From: Vreelandella sulfidaeris
GTDB taxonomy: Bacteria; Pseudomonadota; Gammaproteobacteria; Pseudomonadales; Halomonadaceae
Direction of reading: 5' to 3'
Assembly: GCA_007182875.1 (NCBI GenBank)
Contig: AP019514.1
Span: 930,001 to 994,000, forward strand
DNA length: 64,000 nt
Below are positions 29,835 through 39,727 of this stretch, piece by piece. The position numbers and the translations under genes were made by a program. Every line of letters begins with the position of its first letter. Positions within the stretch are counted from its first letter, which is position 1. Below the pieces are notes generated by a model. That model was given only the letters and a program-made list of their open reading frames with translations. It had not been told where the DNA came from and made no database searches.

Positions 29835-30814
29835 ATGTCGGCGCCTGAAACCGCAACGGCCTTCTGGGTAGTAAACCCTACGAAAGGTGAGCTGCGGCGT
29901 GAAAAATTAACGTCTCCTGCCCACGATGAAGTGCGCGTACGCACCTTGTACAGTGGTGTCAGCCGTGGCACCGAATCATTGGTGTTCAACGGCCGCGTGC
30001 CCGAAAGCGAATTTTCGCGTATGCGTGCGCCCTTTCAGTCGGGGAGAGTTTCCTGCCCCGGTTAAGTACGGCTACTGCAGCGTTGGTCGCGTTGAGCAGG
30101 GCCTGACGCGTTATTAAACAAAACTGTTTTTGTTTGTATCCCCACCAAGACCACTACGTTGTGCCTGCTTCGGCGGTACTAGAAGTGCCCGACGACGTAC
30201 CCGCCAAGCGCGCTGTATTGGCCGCCAACATGGAAACGGCCATTAACGGCGTTTGGGATGCCGAGCCTATGTTGGGCGAGCATATTTGTGTCATTGGTGC
30301 AGGTGTCGTAGGCACACTGGTCGCTTACCTATGCGCACAAGTGCCCGGCGTTAACGTGCAATTGGTTGATATTAACCCAGAGCGTCGCCAGCTAGCCGAG
30401 CAGCTAGGGTGGCATTTGCTACCCCGGAACAAGTCCCCCATGACCAGGACTGTGTCATCCACGCTAGCGGCCATTCTGCAGGCTTACGCCAAGCCCTTGA
30501 ATGGGTTGGCAGTGAAGGGCGCATTATCGAAATGAGCTGGTTTGGCGAAGGGGATATCTCGATTCCGCTAGGTGGCGCGTTCCACCCCAACGGCTCACGA
30601 TCAAGGCCAGCCAGGTAGGCCAACTGCCAATGAAGCTGCGCCCTCGCTGGAACTACCAGCGCCGCCTTCGATTAGCGCTAAGCTTATTAGTGGATAAACG
30701 ATTGGATGCATTGATCAGCGGGGAAAGCGATTTTGAGGACTTCCCACGCTTGCTAATACGCTGTTTGGTCGTAGCAGCGTCGAGCTTTGTCACCGGCTGA
30801 GATATCCCCAATAG
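29835..30814 (+). CDS. Zinc-binding-dehydrogenase-family oxidoreductase (MDR), cluster gene 1
   Basis: ATG 29835 gives MSAPETATAFWVVNPTKGEL. MDR features: SPAHDEVRVRTLYSGVSRGTE, the Rossmann turn GEHICVIGAGVVGTLVAYLC (about residue 150), VQLVDINPERRQLAEQLG, and CVIHASGHSAGLRQALEWVG. The C-terminal part KLRPRWNYQRRLRLALSLL and FGRSSVELCHRLRYPQ closes the protein at TAG 30812. Breaks near 30045, 30095, 30410, 30595 and 30755. About 325 residues, without the usual catalytic Cys-His-Asp zinc set that I can see. It probably oxidises or reduces an intermediate of the pathway encoded by the following genes. Confidence 0.85.
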
Positions 30815-30848
30815 TATTACGCTGTTAACTATTTGATCAGGAGTTTTT

Positions 30849-31247
30849 ATGTTTCGTTTATGTGTTCGTGACCACTTTATGATCGCCCACAGTTTTAACG
30901 GCGAAATCTTTGGTCCCGCCCAGCGTACCCATGGGGCCACCTATGTCGTGGATGTTGTCTTCCAGCGCCCTGAGCTGGATGAGGATGGTTTGGTCATCGA
31001 CATCGGCCTTGCAAGCGAAACCGTGAAAGCGGTATTGGCGGGCTATAACTTCCAAAACCTGGATGAGATAAGCGAGTTTAACGGTAAGAACACCACTACC
31101 GAGTTTATGGCCAAAGTGATCTTTGATCAGCTAGCCAAAGCAATTGGCGAAGGCAAAATGGGCACTACCGCCCAAGGTATTACCCACATGGAGGTTAAAC
31201 TACACGAATCCCATGTGGCCTGGGCTAGCTTCGAAGGCGCGCTATGA
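30849..31247 (+). CDS. PTPS/QueD-fold protein with altered zinc/cysteine motif, cluster gene 2
   Basis: 132 residues, frame intact; the tunnelling fold of 6-pyruvoyl-tetrahydropterin synthase. In QueD/PTPS a CxxxHGH motif supplies the catalytic Cys and two zinc His. Here the same place reads AQRTHGAT (residues 24-31): the Cys is Ala24 and the second His is Ala30. His14 (MIAHSF) and His28 remain, His9 (RDHF) is a possible substitute ligand, and Glu of KLHESHVAW matches the pterin-anchoring Glu. So a normal PTPS reaction is doubtful. It overlaps the next gene by ATGA (31244-31247). Confidence 0.9.
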   Translation: MFRLCVRDHFMIAHSFNGEIFGPAQRTHGATYVVDVVFQRPELDEDGLVIDIGLASETVKAVLAGYNFQNLDEISEFNGKNTTTEFMAKVIFDQLAKAIGEGKMGTTAQGITHMEVKLHESHVAWASFEGAL

Positions 31248-33206
31248 GCCAGCGTTTTACCCTAATAGTGGCGGGCGACCCCGACCAGCGCACCGGCGGC
31301 TACCTCTACGATGCACATATTGTCGCTGCCTTACGTGATCAGGATTGGGAAATCGACGTTGTGGGCCTTGAGGGTACCTTTCCCGATGCAGACGCCGAGG
31401 CGGCCACCTCGCTGGGCCTAGCGCTTGAGAATCGGCCCGATCATTCAGCGGTAGTTATCGATGGCTTGGCCATGGGCGCACTACCTGACGTGGTCGCTCA
31501 GCACGCCCAGCGGCTGGATATTAGCGCGTTACTGCACCATCCCCTGGGCGATGAGCTTGGCCTTAATGAGGCCGATCAGCAGCGTTTTCACCGCAGCGAG
31601 TTAAACGCGCTTGCTCCTGTGGCGCGTATTATTGTCACCAGCCATTTTACCGCTCGCCGTTTACCGGTACTGGCGGCCCACTACGCCATCCCGCTTAACG
31701 CTACAGTCTCGGTCGTTGAGCCGGGCGTTGCAGAAGCGCCCATCAGCCCTGCGGCAACACCTGGAGAGGCACTGCGCTTGTTATGTGTGGCGACGCTAAC
31801 GCCGCGTAAAGGGCAGGATATCCTTGTCCAGGCGCTGGCGGGGTGACGGCTGACCACTGGCAGTGTGATTGCTATGGCGGGGCACGCGACGCTGCGTTTA
31901 CGCAACGTGTGCAACAACTGATCGAACAGCACGGCTTGCAGCAGAAAGTACGCCTGCACGGCGAGTGCGATAGCGAGACGCTGGAAGCGGCCTACCGGCA
32001 CGCCCATGCGCTGGTGCTTCCCTCCTGGTACGAAGGTTATGGCATGGTGGTCACCGAAGCCTTGGCCCACGGGCTGCCGGTAATTACGACCACCGGTGGC
32101 GCGTTACGCGACACCTTGCCTGAAGGCGCCGGGTTGAGCGTTGAGCCGGGCGATAGTGCAGCACTTCAGGATGCCTTGAACCGCTTTTGCAACGATGCCG
32201 AACTGCAACACCAATTGCGCGACGGGGCTGTACAGGCGCGCGGCCAGTTAAGTGATTGGCAGGCGGCGGGTGAGGCGTTTGCGGCGGCTTTAACCGCGCC
32301 GAGTGATTCAAGCGCCGCGCCTACCTTGCGTGCCGGTAGCCAGTTTGAATCCGATTGGCTGACCCTGCGAGAAACGGCCGACTTCGCCTCACGTAGCCAA
32401 CGCTTGGCTCAATTCGCGTCTGAGTGGTTGGGCGCGCAGACCCCAACGCCCTTGATAGTGGATATTGGCTGCGGTCGGGGCAGCAATATGCGCTTTTGGC
32501 CCCGCGTCTGAATGGTCGCCAGCGCTGGAAACTGATCGATCACGATGCCACCTTATTAGCACAAGCGTATCAGCGAGCGGTCGGATTAAGCGATAGCCAG
32601 GGGCAGCCCGTGGCGGTTGAAACTCACTGCGTATCGTTGCAGCCATTTAACGCTGTACCGGTGAACGATGCCCACTTGGTGACCGCATCAGCGCTATTGG
32701 ACCTGGTCTCCCAGCAATGGATTGATACATTGATGAGTCGCTGTGCCAAGCAGCAGCAAGCGCTACTAATAGCGCTGAGCGTGACCGGCGAATGGCATTT
32801 TATCGACACGCAAGGCGACCCGGTGTTGGACGAAGAAGACCAATGGTTGCTGGCCATGTTTATTGCCCACCAACAGCGCGATAAAGGCTTGGGCGAGGCA
32901 TTGGGCGGTCAGGCCCACGGGGCGTTAGTTGCTGCGTTAGAGCGAGCCGATTACCAGATTGAGCAAGCCGACACACCCTGGCAGCTTACCGCGGGTGATC
33001 ACGATCAGCAGCCGTTAATGATGGCGTTGCTTGCAGGCTGGGCCGAGGCCGCCACCGAGCAAGCCCCTGAAGCAGCCTCGCGTATTGCTACTTGGTTACA
33101 GCAGCGCCAACAGGCGGTAGCAAACGGTGCACTGGGTATTTGGGTAGGCCACCGTGACCTGTTCGCTATGCCAAAGGAATCCTCTATACCCAAGGAAAAG
33201 GCATAA
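31244..33206 (+). CDS. GT4 glycosyltransferase fused to a class I SAM methyltransferase, cluster gene 3
   Basis: Residues about 1-350 are a GT-B family 4 glycosyltransferase: AGDPDQRTGGYLYDAHIVAA, LRLLCVATLTPRKGQDILVQ, and the E-x7-E sugar-nucleotide site in SWYEGYGMVVTEALAHGLPV. With no stop or start between them, the frame continues to a methyltransferase whose SAM motif is LIVDIGCGRGSN (about residue 408) and ends PKESSIPKEKA. Breaks near 31845 (a C lost) and 32503 (a T lost). About 654 residues. A fusion is read directly between the two breaks, so it is probably real, though adjacent separate genes elsewhere are possible. Would glycosylate and methylate one product. Confidence 0.82.
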
Positions 33207-33210
33207 GCCT

Positions 33211-34267
33211 ATGGGGTTGCTCAGACGTTGTGCACTCGGCTAGGCGCGTATATCCAAAGCCCATGGCTACGGCGTTTGGTGATTAGTACTGCCTTGCTGG
33301 GTGCCGTGTTGCTATGGGTTGAACCCCAGGCCATTGTGGCCGAGGTGCAGCGGCTCTCCGCCGGTGGGTCGCGCTGGCGCTAGCGGTAAGCACGCTACAA
33401 ATCATGTTATGTGCCTGGCGCTGGCAGTTTACTGCCGGGCTTATTGGTGTACCGCTGCGGTTTTCCTACGCCCTGCATGAATATTATCTGGCGCTGCTGG
33501 TCAATCAGCTCTTGCCCGGTGGGGTGTTAGGCGATGCCGGGCGGGCACACCGTCATGCCAGCCAGGCGCAGTCACGTGGTCGTGCATGGCGGGCGGTCAT
33601 TATCGAGCGCGCGTCAGGGCAGGTGGCTGTAGCAGTGCTAACGCTAACGGCGCTGCTGCTCTCACCTTTGTGGCATAACGCGCTGAGTGTCACAGCGCTT
33701 ACGGTGGTTGGTCTAAGCGTGGTCGGGCTGGCGATGATAGTCGCCATCGGCCTGCTTCAGCGTCAGCGCTTAAGCAATGGGTTGTCACGGATGCCGCACT
33801 GGAGCCAAGCCTTGGCTGGCGATATAAAGCGCGGTTTGTTACGGCGCAGCGTGTGGCCCCGGCAGTTGCTGTCGTCACTGATGATTGTGCTGAGTTATGG
33901 CTTAGTGATGGTGTGCGCCGCGCGGGCAATTGGCGTTGCTCTTCCGGCACTCGAGGTGCTCGCACTCGCACCGGTGTTGCTACTGGCGATGCTGATTCCG
34001 TTTTCAGTCGCTGGCTGGGGCTACGTGAAGGCACCGCCGCCGGTGTCTGGATGTTGGTAGACTTACCGCCTGCCCAAGGAGTGGCGGTGTCGATGGCCTA
34101 TGGTGTTCTGGTCTTGCTGGCTAGCCTGCCGGGTATTTGGGTGGCGCTTAACCGCCGTCAAAAGCGCAACCCTCAGGTGGGGGTTCCCTCAGCCGCATGT
34201 CAAACAGCGTGTCGTCACCACAGCGGAAGGTTCGCGTGGGCGGGCGCAGCGCACTCGAGCGTCTTGA
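33211..34267 (+). CDS. Lysylphosphatidylglycerol-synthase-TM/flippase-like membrane protein, cluster gene 4
   Basis: Starts 4 bases after the fusion gene (ATG 33211). After repair near 33240 and 33372, about eight helices appear: RRLVISTALLGAVLLWVEP, VALALAVSTLQIMLCAWRWQ, YALHEYYLALLVNQLLPGGV, LGDAGRAHRHASQAQSRGRA, and LEVLALAPVLLLAMLIPFSV. This is the PF03706-type TM domain (AglD/MprF-like, UPF0104). Such proteins flip or transfer lipid-linked material, so it may move the product outward. The 3' end is uncertain: breaks near 34025 leave a stop at about 34267, overlapping the convergent RibD-like gene by about 120 bases. Confidence 0.78.
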
Positions 34268-34998
34268 TGGGCGTCATTTTAAGCCCCGGCCTGCCGGAGC
34301 CGATCAGCAACGGGGCGACCAGCAGGTGCAGCCGGTCAACGGCCCCCGCTTCGATAAACTGAGAAACAGTAACGCCGCCGCCCTCTACCAATACCCGAGG
34401 CAAGCCTTTATCGGCGAGCAGGGCGATGACATCGTGAGGGTTGAAATGCCCGCTGGCATTCAGCGGCAGCACACAGTGCTGAACATGAGCAGGAGTGACC
34501 GCTTGTGCGGCCTCCGGCCCCACAATAAGCAGCGTCGGGCGGTATCGCTGCGCAGCAGTGTCAAGTCATTCGGTATACGCCCTCGCGGGTCCAATACTAC
34601 CCGCGTCGGGTGGGTGCCACTAACATGGCGCACGGTCAGTTGCGGATTGTCGGCACTAGCGGTACCGGCGCCGACCACCACTGCGTCGACCAGTGCACGC
34701 AGGCGGTGCAGGTGAACCAAGCTTTCATGACCGTTGATGTAGTGGAGTGGCCGCTTTCCGTCGCAATACGGCCATCCATGCTCTGTCCCAATTGCGCCAC
34801 GACCCAGGACGGGCGACTGGCCAGCGGCGTCAGGCAGTCGAGCAGCTCGCGCGCTTCAGCGCTGACCGTCTGAAGGGTTTGCCATTCGCCGTTAGGCGTC
34901 AAGGTGATTGTTGTATCGCAAGGGCGCTGATGACGCAGCCCCAGCAGCCATTCCCAGGCATCGGCCAGTTCAATCGTGTTGATAGAGGAGTTGGGCAT
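34148..34998 (-). CDS. RibD C-terminal-type (DHFR-fold) reductase, cluster gene 5
   Basis: ATG 34998 opens MPNSSINTIELADAWEWLLG. The core is a RibD_C domain: PSWVVAQLGQSMDGRIATES, HLHRLRALVDAVVVGAGTAS, DNPQLTVRHVSGTHPTRVVL, RVLVEGGGVTVSQFIEAGAV and LLVAPLLIGSGRPGL, with NADPH-loop Gly residues. There is no deaminase domain, so it is a stand-alone reductase resembling the enzymes acting on 2,5-diamino-6-ribosylaminopyrimidinone phosphate. Breaks near 34745, 34515 and 34235; after the last the usual end FRCGDDTLFDMRL is seen, to TAA 34148. Divergent from ribA. Confidence 0.85.
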
Positions 34999-35113
34999 GA
35001 CGCCTCCGCGCTAAAACATTCGCTTCATCATGCGGGACTTACTTGTTCCAGAGCAAGTTGGTCCAGAGCAAACACATAATATCCCCCACGCCAGGGAAGC
35101 CAGGGAGGCCTCT
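34999..35113. promoter_or_regulatory. Divergent promoter region between RibD-like and RibA-like genes
   Basis: 115 bases between divergent starts. A direct repeat AGAGCAA occurs twice (in CCAGAGCAA near 35049 and 35063). GGGAGGCCTCT just before ATG 35114 supplies the ribosome-binding site. No FMN riboswitch is present, arguing against ordinary riboflavin control. Confidence 0.5.
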
Positions 35114-36217
35114 ATGTACAAGATTGAACGCGCTATTTTCGATATTCGTCGTGGATTGCCAGTGGTGGTGAATGCTGGTGAGCAGCGGTTGCTGGTACAG
35201 GCGTTGGAAGGCAGTGAGTCGGTAGAAGCACTTGCTCAGTTAGCTGGCGAACGGCCTTCGTTAGTGCTTACCCGCCACCGCCTGACGGCGATGGGAATGA
35301 GCTTAACTGCTGAGGCGGCAAGCGTTCCTTTAGCGGCAAATATCAACACCCATGAGTTGCATGGCTTGGCCTCGGCGGAAATGCTTCCGCAGCCCGCCGG
35401 TGGTTTGCTCAGCGGCTTAAAACCAGCGAGTCTGGCCGAACTTGGTGCCATTACGCTAATGCGCCGTGCGCTGCTAATCCCCGCCGCGCTATGTGCCTTT
35501 GTCAGCGAAGAATCTGCTGAGGATATTGAACAGCAAGTGGCTGAAGGGCGGCTGCTGGAAGTCGATGCAAAAGAGGCTGAGCAGTGCTTAGCGGGGGCCC
35601 AGGGCATGCTTAAGCGTGTCAGCGAAGCGAATATTCCTCTTGAGGATGCGGCTGACAGCCGCTTCGTACTTTCCGGGAGCCCGATGGCCTGCGCGAACAC
35701 GTTGCTGTGGTGATTGGTAAACCGGAGCGCTGGGAAGGTGCGGTGCCTCTGCGCATGCACTCGGCGTGCTTAACGGGTGATCTGTTCGGCAGTTTGCGCT
35801 GTGACTGCGGTGAGCAGCTGCGCAATGCGGTGGCAGATATACAGTCCATGGGCGGCGGCGTGCTGCTTTATTTGGCACAAGAGGGACGGGGTATTGGCTT
35901 GGCCAACAAGCTACGCGCCTATACCTTACAAGATGGCGGCCTGGACACCGTGGATGCCGATCAAATGCTTGGTTTTGGAGACGATGAGCGCCAGTACGCG
36001 GTGGCGGTGGATATGCTTAACGCGCTCGACATTAACCAAAGTGCAGCTGCTGACCAACAACCCGTTAAAAATAGAGGCGCTGCGCCAAGGCGGTATCGAG
36101 GTGGTGGCACGCCAAGCACTGTATGGCAGTGTCACCGACCACAACCAACGCTATCTCAATGCCAAGGCAACCCGAGGTGGACACTTGTTGGAAGATGTCT
36201 TAAGCGGCCAGCGCTAA
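35114..36217 (+). CDS. GTP cyclohydrolase II with long N-terminal extension, cluster gene 6
   Basis: ATG 35114 follows GGGAGG. The C-terminal about 180 residues are GTP cyclohydrolase II: LRMHSACLTGDLFGSLRCDC holds the three zinc Cys, then GGGVLLYLAQEGRGIGLANK (with Gln-Glu-Gly-Arg-Gly), and TNNPLKIEALRQGGIEVV. The N-terminal about 185 residues (MYKIERAIFDIRRGLPVVVN, LVLTRHRLTAMGM, GLLSGLKPASLAELGAITLM) are not the DHBP synthase of RibBA by any motif I can see. Breaks near 35675 and 36043. 367 residues. Would open GTP to a diaminopyrimidine, here feeding a special pathway rather than riboflavin. Confidence 0.88.
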
Positions 36218-36296
36218 ATCCGAACGTCGCGGGCCAAGGAGCCTCGCGCTGGTGAAGCAGTGTTAGCAAGTGAGCAGTTTTAGTTAATGAGCAATT

Positions 36297-37069
36297 TTAG
36301 TTGGTTAGCGGTGGCAGCTGGGCGGTTTCGGTTACCACTATCGCTAACTGGCGGGCATAGTGCCTCACTAGCCGCTCGCCTAATGCGGCGCTGGCGTGGC
36401 TGGCATCCCCGGCCACGCCTTGGGCGCTTAAGTCTTCCGCTAGCCAGGAATACGCGGCCGCACCCTCTGCACTCACGAGGGCATCGCCTAAGGGCGCTGC
36501 GGGCGGTGCGGCTTGGTACTCCTCCAACTGGACCAGCGTTGGCGCTAAATAGCACATCATCGCGGTTTCGAGTAACCCCCCGTGCAAGCCGTAGCGTAAC
36601 TCTTCAAAAGCTATGGCGTCTGCTAATGGCGGTAGTCGGGTATAGGTGGCTTTTACGACACGCATGCCATGCCGTCGCCGCAGGGTGAGCCCTGCTAAAT
36701 CCATGACCGCTTTATTGCCGCCGTGGCTATTCAGCAGTACCAGGCGGCGAATACCTGCCCTGGCTAGGCTGTCGCCATACGCTTCTGCGTGGCAATCGCC
36801 AATGGCGCCGGCAGGCTGAGTGTGCCGGGAAAACTGGCGTGCTCATCGCTGGCACCCACCGCTATGGGCGGCAGGCAGACAACATTCATTGCGGGATCAA
36901 GCTGCGCCAGCATAGCCGCCTGTAGGCCTTCGCCAATGGTCAGGTCGGTGGCTAAAGGGAGGTGGGTGCCGTGCTGTTCAATGGCGCCGAGTACCAGCAC
37001 CGCTACCGGGTCGCGTTGGGCGAAGTCGGCTAATTGCGGGGCGGTGAGCGTTTGCCAGTGATGTATCAT
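36297..37069 (-). CDS. Creatininase-family amidohydrolase, cluster gene 7
   Basis: ATG 37069 begins MIHHWQTLTAPQLADFAQRD. Metal site motifs: LGAIEQHGTHLPLATD (Glu, His and Asp ligands), GASDEHASFPGTLSL, LVLLNSHGGNKAVM and HGGLLETAMMCY. One break near 36790. About 257 residues. Creatininase-fold enzymes include ArfB, a formamide hydrolase that acts after a GTP cyclohydrolase in archaeal flavin and F420 synthesis, so with RibA and RibD neighbours a pyrimidine formamide or amide substrate is plausible. Its ATG overlaps the stop of the FkbM gene (TAATG). Confidence 0.9.
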
Positions 37070-37914
37070 TAAGTGATATGCCTATTGAGTTGTAAAGGAT
37101 CAAGGAGAGCCCCTAGTAGCGGGTGGTCCGAGCGGCAGGCATAAAGGTCACCAGACGGTATCCCCTCGGCCCCAGCCCTTAGCCACTCGGTCATGGCCTG
37201 CGGGGTTTGCCATTCGTTCCAGCGAAAATGGCGCTGTTCGCCCGCTACCGCGTTGTAGCGATAGTCGCCAAGACGGTTTAGATGGTGGATGCAGGCGTGG
37301 CTAACCTCTAGTGCACCGACAACGAACTCCACTGAAAGCGCTGCCACCGGACAACTGAGCCCTGCTAGCACCTCCGCCTCAAAGCCCTCGACGTCAATTT
37401 TAATAAAACTGGGTTCGCCATACTCTTCAATTAACGTATCCAGTGTGGTGACCGGTACCTGTAAGCGTTGCTCCCAGCGAACATGACTAAAGCTGGCGTT
37501 ACGGTCGCCGATCTGCTCGCGCCAACCGGAGGCGAGGGTAGAAAGAGTAGGGTTGCCGGGGCTGATAGCAATCTCAGCAAACCCCGCCGCCGGGCCAGCC
37601 GCAAGCGGTAGCAGCGTAATGCTCGGCGGCCTTACCAAACGCTTAAACCACTTAGCGAGATCAGGCTGAGGTTCAAGTGCCACTACCTTGGCGCCTAGTG
37701 CATGAAAGGCCGCACTGCGGTCACCTAGGTGAGCACCGATATCGAAAGCGACGGCGCCGGGCTGAATAAACGGTTGGTAAAGACGCTGTAGCCCGCGTTG
37801 GCGCCCTGGCCGCCAATAAATAAACAGCGAACGGATGAGCCCGCCTGCGCTACTTAGCCGTTGCAGCGCCAAACGCCGCATTCGTTGGGTTCCCTGAATA
37901 TCTTCATTGGTCAT
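37069..37914 (-). CDS. FkbM-family SAM-dependent methyltransferase
   Basis: 281 residues, frame intact. The SAM-binding start is GAVAFDIGAHLGDRSAAFHA (about residues 53-72), followed by VVALEPQPDLAKWFKRLV, and the FkbM signature FIKIDVEGFEAEVLAGL. FkbM proteins O-methylate sugars or polyketides. It overlaps opgG/D upstream by 11 bases and the creatininase gene downstream by one, forming a tight minus-strand unit. It could modify a glucan or the product of the pterin-like cluster. Confidence 0.92.
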   Translation of the reverse strand: MTNEDIQGTQRMRRLALQRLSSAGGLIRSLFIYWRPGRQRGLQRLYQPFIQPGAVAFDIGAHLGDRSAAFHALGAKVVALEPQPDLAKWFKRLVRPPSITLLPLAAGPAAGFAEIAISPGNPTLSTLASGWREQIGDRNASFSHVRWEQRLQVPVTTLDTLIEEYGEPSFIKIDVEGFEAEVLAGLSCPVAALSVEFVVGALEVSHACIHHLNRLGDYRYNAVAGEQRHFRWNEWQTPQAMTEWLRAGAEGIPSGDLYACRSDHPLLGALLDPLQLNRHIT

Positions 37915-39402
37915 TGGGATACCACACGTAATTCCAGGTTTCGCTTATCGGTTCTTCATTTAGGGTCAGCCTGAGGCGAACATCGCTGGGTTGATGGCTA
38001 TCGGGCAGCCTGAAGCTAGCGCGCCAGCCTTTGTTAGGGAGCGGAGTGACCTGAGGCAGTAGTACTTCGCCTTGCTGGGCGTTGATAACTAACTCGACGG
38101 GTTGGTCGGCAGCGATATCATCTAACGCGCCCCCTTGGAAATCGACGATGAACTGGCGCTGCCCTTGCAACGTCGAATCAGCTTGTCCCGGTATGCTTGC
38201 GCGGCCATGGCGGGTACGGATTGCACGCCCAAGGCTATGCGCTTCTGGCTGTGTGTTGAGCGTATGGGTTAGGTAATGGAGGCGGCGGGACTCGCCAGCC
38301 TCCAACGTGTCGTCCGCTACCCAGTAGGCGACGATATTGTCGTGGGTTTCATCAGGCGTTGGAATTTCGACCAACTCCACCGGCCGGGGCCCCAGTCATC
38401 TAGCGGCATGACCCATTGGCTGGGGCGACGATGGTATTGGGCTTCGATATCCAAATAACGGTTAAAGTCACGCTCTCGCTGCATCAAGCCAAACCCTTGA
38501 GGTGCACTATCCATGAATGTTGAGATGCGCAGATGCTCGGGGTTGGTCAGCGGGCGCCATATCCATTCACCGCTCCCGGTCTGCATCAGCAGACCGTCAG
38601 AGTCATGTACCTGAGGGCGGAAGTCGTCGGGACGTTTACGGCTTGCCTCTCCATAAGTGAACATGCTGGTGAGCGGCGCTACGCCCAGCTTGGCGATATC
38701 GTTGCGAGCAAATAATGCCGCTTCGACCTCTACTTGGGTATTTTCCCCAGGCTGGATGATAAACCGATAGGCGCCGCTGATAGAGGGCTATCCATTAACG
38801 CTAATAGCTCAATATGCTCGGCATCTGCGTCGGGCTTGTACATCCAAAACTCACGAAACGCCGGAAATTCCTCGCCAGTGGTTGAGGCTGTATCGATCGC
38901 TAGCCCTCGGGTCGACAACCCGTAAGCTTGGTTGCGCCCCACGATTCGGAAGTAGCTAGCACCGGAGAAAAACGGCAAACTCATCGTCATATTCCTCGCT
39001 ATTCAGAGGATAGTGAAGACGAAAGCCCGCGTGGCCGCTACCGGTTAAATCGTGCTCTTTTAGCTTTGCGGCATTGCCGTCGTAAGAGAAATCCTCTGCC
39101 GAAAAGGCAGCGGGGTGACCGTGTCGTTTTCAATGACATTCAGGGTAATTGGAGTCGGAAGAGAAAACCGCTGTGAAACAGCTGTAAGCTAAAGGGGCTT
39201 TCGTCCTGCCAATAGGCGTGGGCGGGATTAAAGCGAATTTGTCGGTAGGTATCGTAGTCGAGCTCACGTAATACCTTGGGCAGTGACTCTTCGGGGGGTG
39301 ATAAGCCTCTGCAGCCAGTTGCTGGGCTCGTTCAATGACGGCACTGAAATGCTTATCGTCTTCGGCTAAGGCCGGTAAGGCTAGCGTACAGCCAATTAAC
39401 AC
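37904..39402 (-). CDS. Osmoregulated periplasmic glucan biosynthesis protein (OpgG/OpgD, MdoG family)
   Basis: About 500 residues of the MdoG fold. The signal segment ends [15 protein letters not shown]; upstream in frame lies RRWFVLIG, which resembles a Tat motif, as in OpgD, so the true start may be a GTG near 39460 instead of the GTG at 39402. Conserved stretches: [80 protein letters not shown] and [20 protein letters not shown]. Breaks near 39290, 39180, 38990, 38780 and 38390. Acts in the periplasm on beta-glucan backbones; usually made under low osmolarity, notable in a halophile. Confidence 0.88.
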
Positions 39403-39727
39403 GAACCATCTACGAACTAACCACCCACCGACATGCCATCTGTCGCCTTGCCACCTACGAACCTGCCGCCAAGAAATTGGGCACCTAGAAAACAGTTACA
39501 ACGCATGGACGAAATCCTTTCGAGTGAAGGCCGCAAATGCATGGAGTTGAGCCAAACAACACGTTAAAATTTTAAACAATAACTATACGAATGATAGCAG
39601 CAGTACATGATTGGTGCGTTTTTCAGCAGCCTTTTCTTTGCTCCTCATCTAGTCTTTCACCGAGATCCATCGTTGCAAGGGCATATTTTCAACACTGTAA
39701 TCTAAAGCAGGCACAAATGAGAACGCG
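39403..39727. other. Divergent region between OpgG/D and sulfatase-fold genes
   Basis: About 325 bases. The left 60 bases may be the true 5' end of the OpgG/D gene. Degenerate direct repeats around 39405-39475 (GTTCGTA/GGTGGCA-type on the minus strand) and an AT-rich zone at 39560-39600 that likely holds promoters were seen. No RNA or ORF supported. Confidence 0.4.

Noticed and set aside
34999-35113. FMN riboswitch before the ribA-like gene
   Set aside because: Gap is only 115 bases and none of the conserved RFN element segments are visible.
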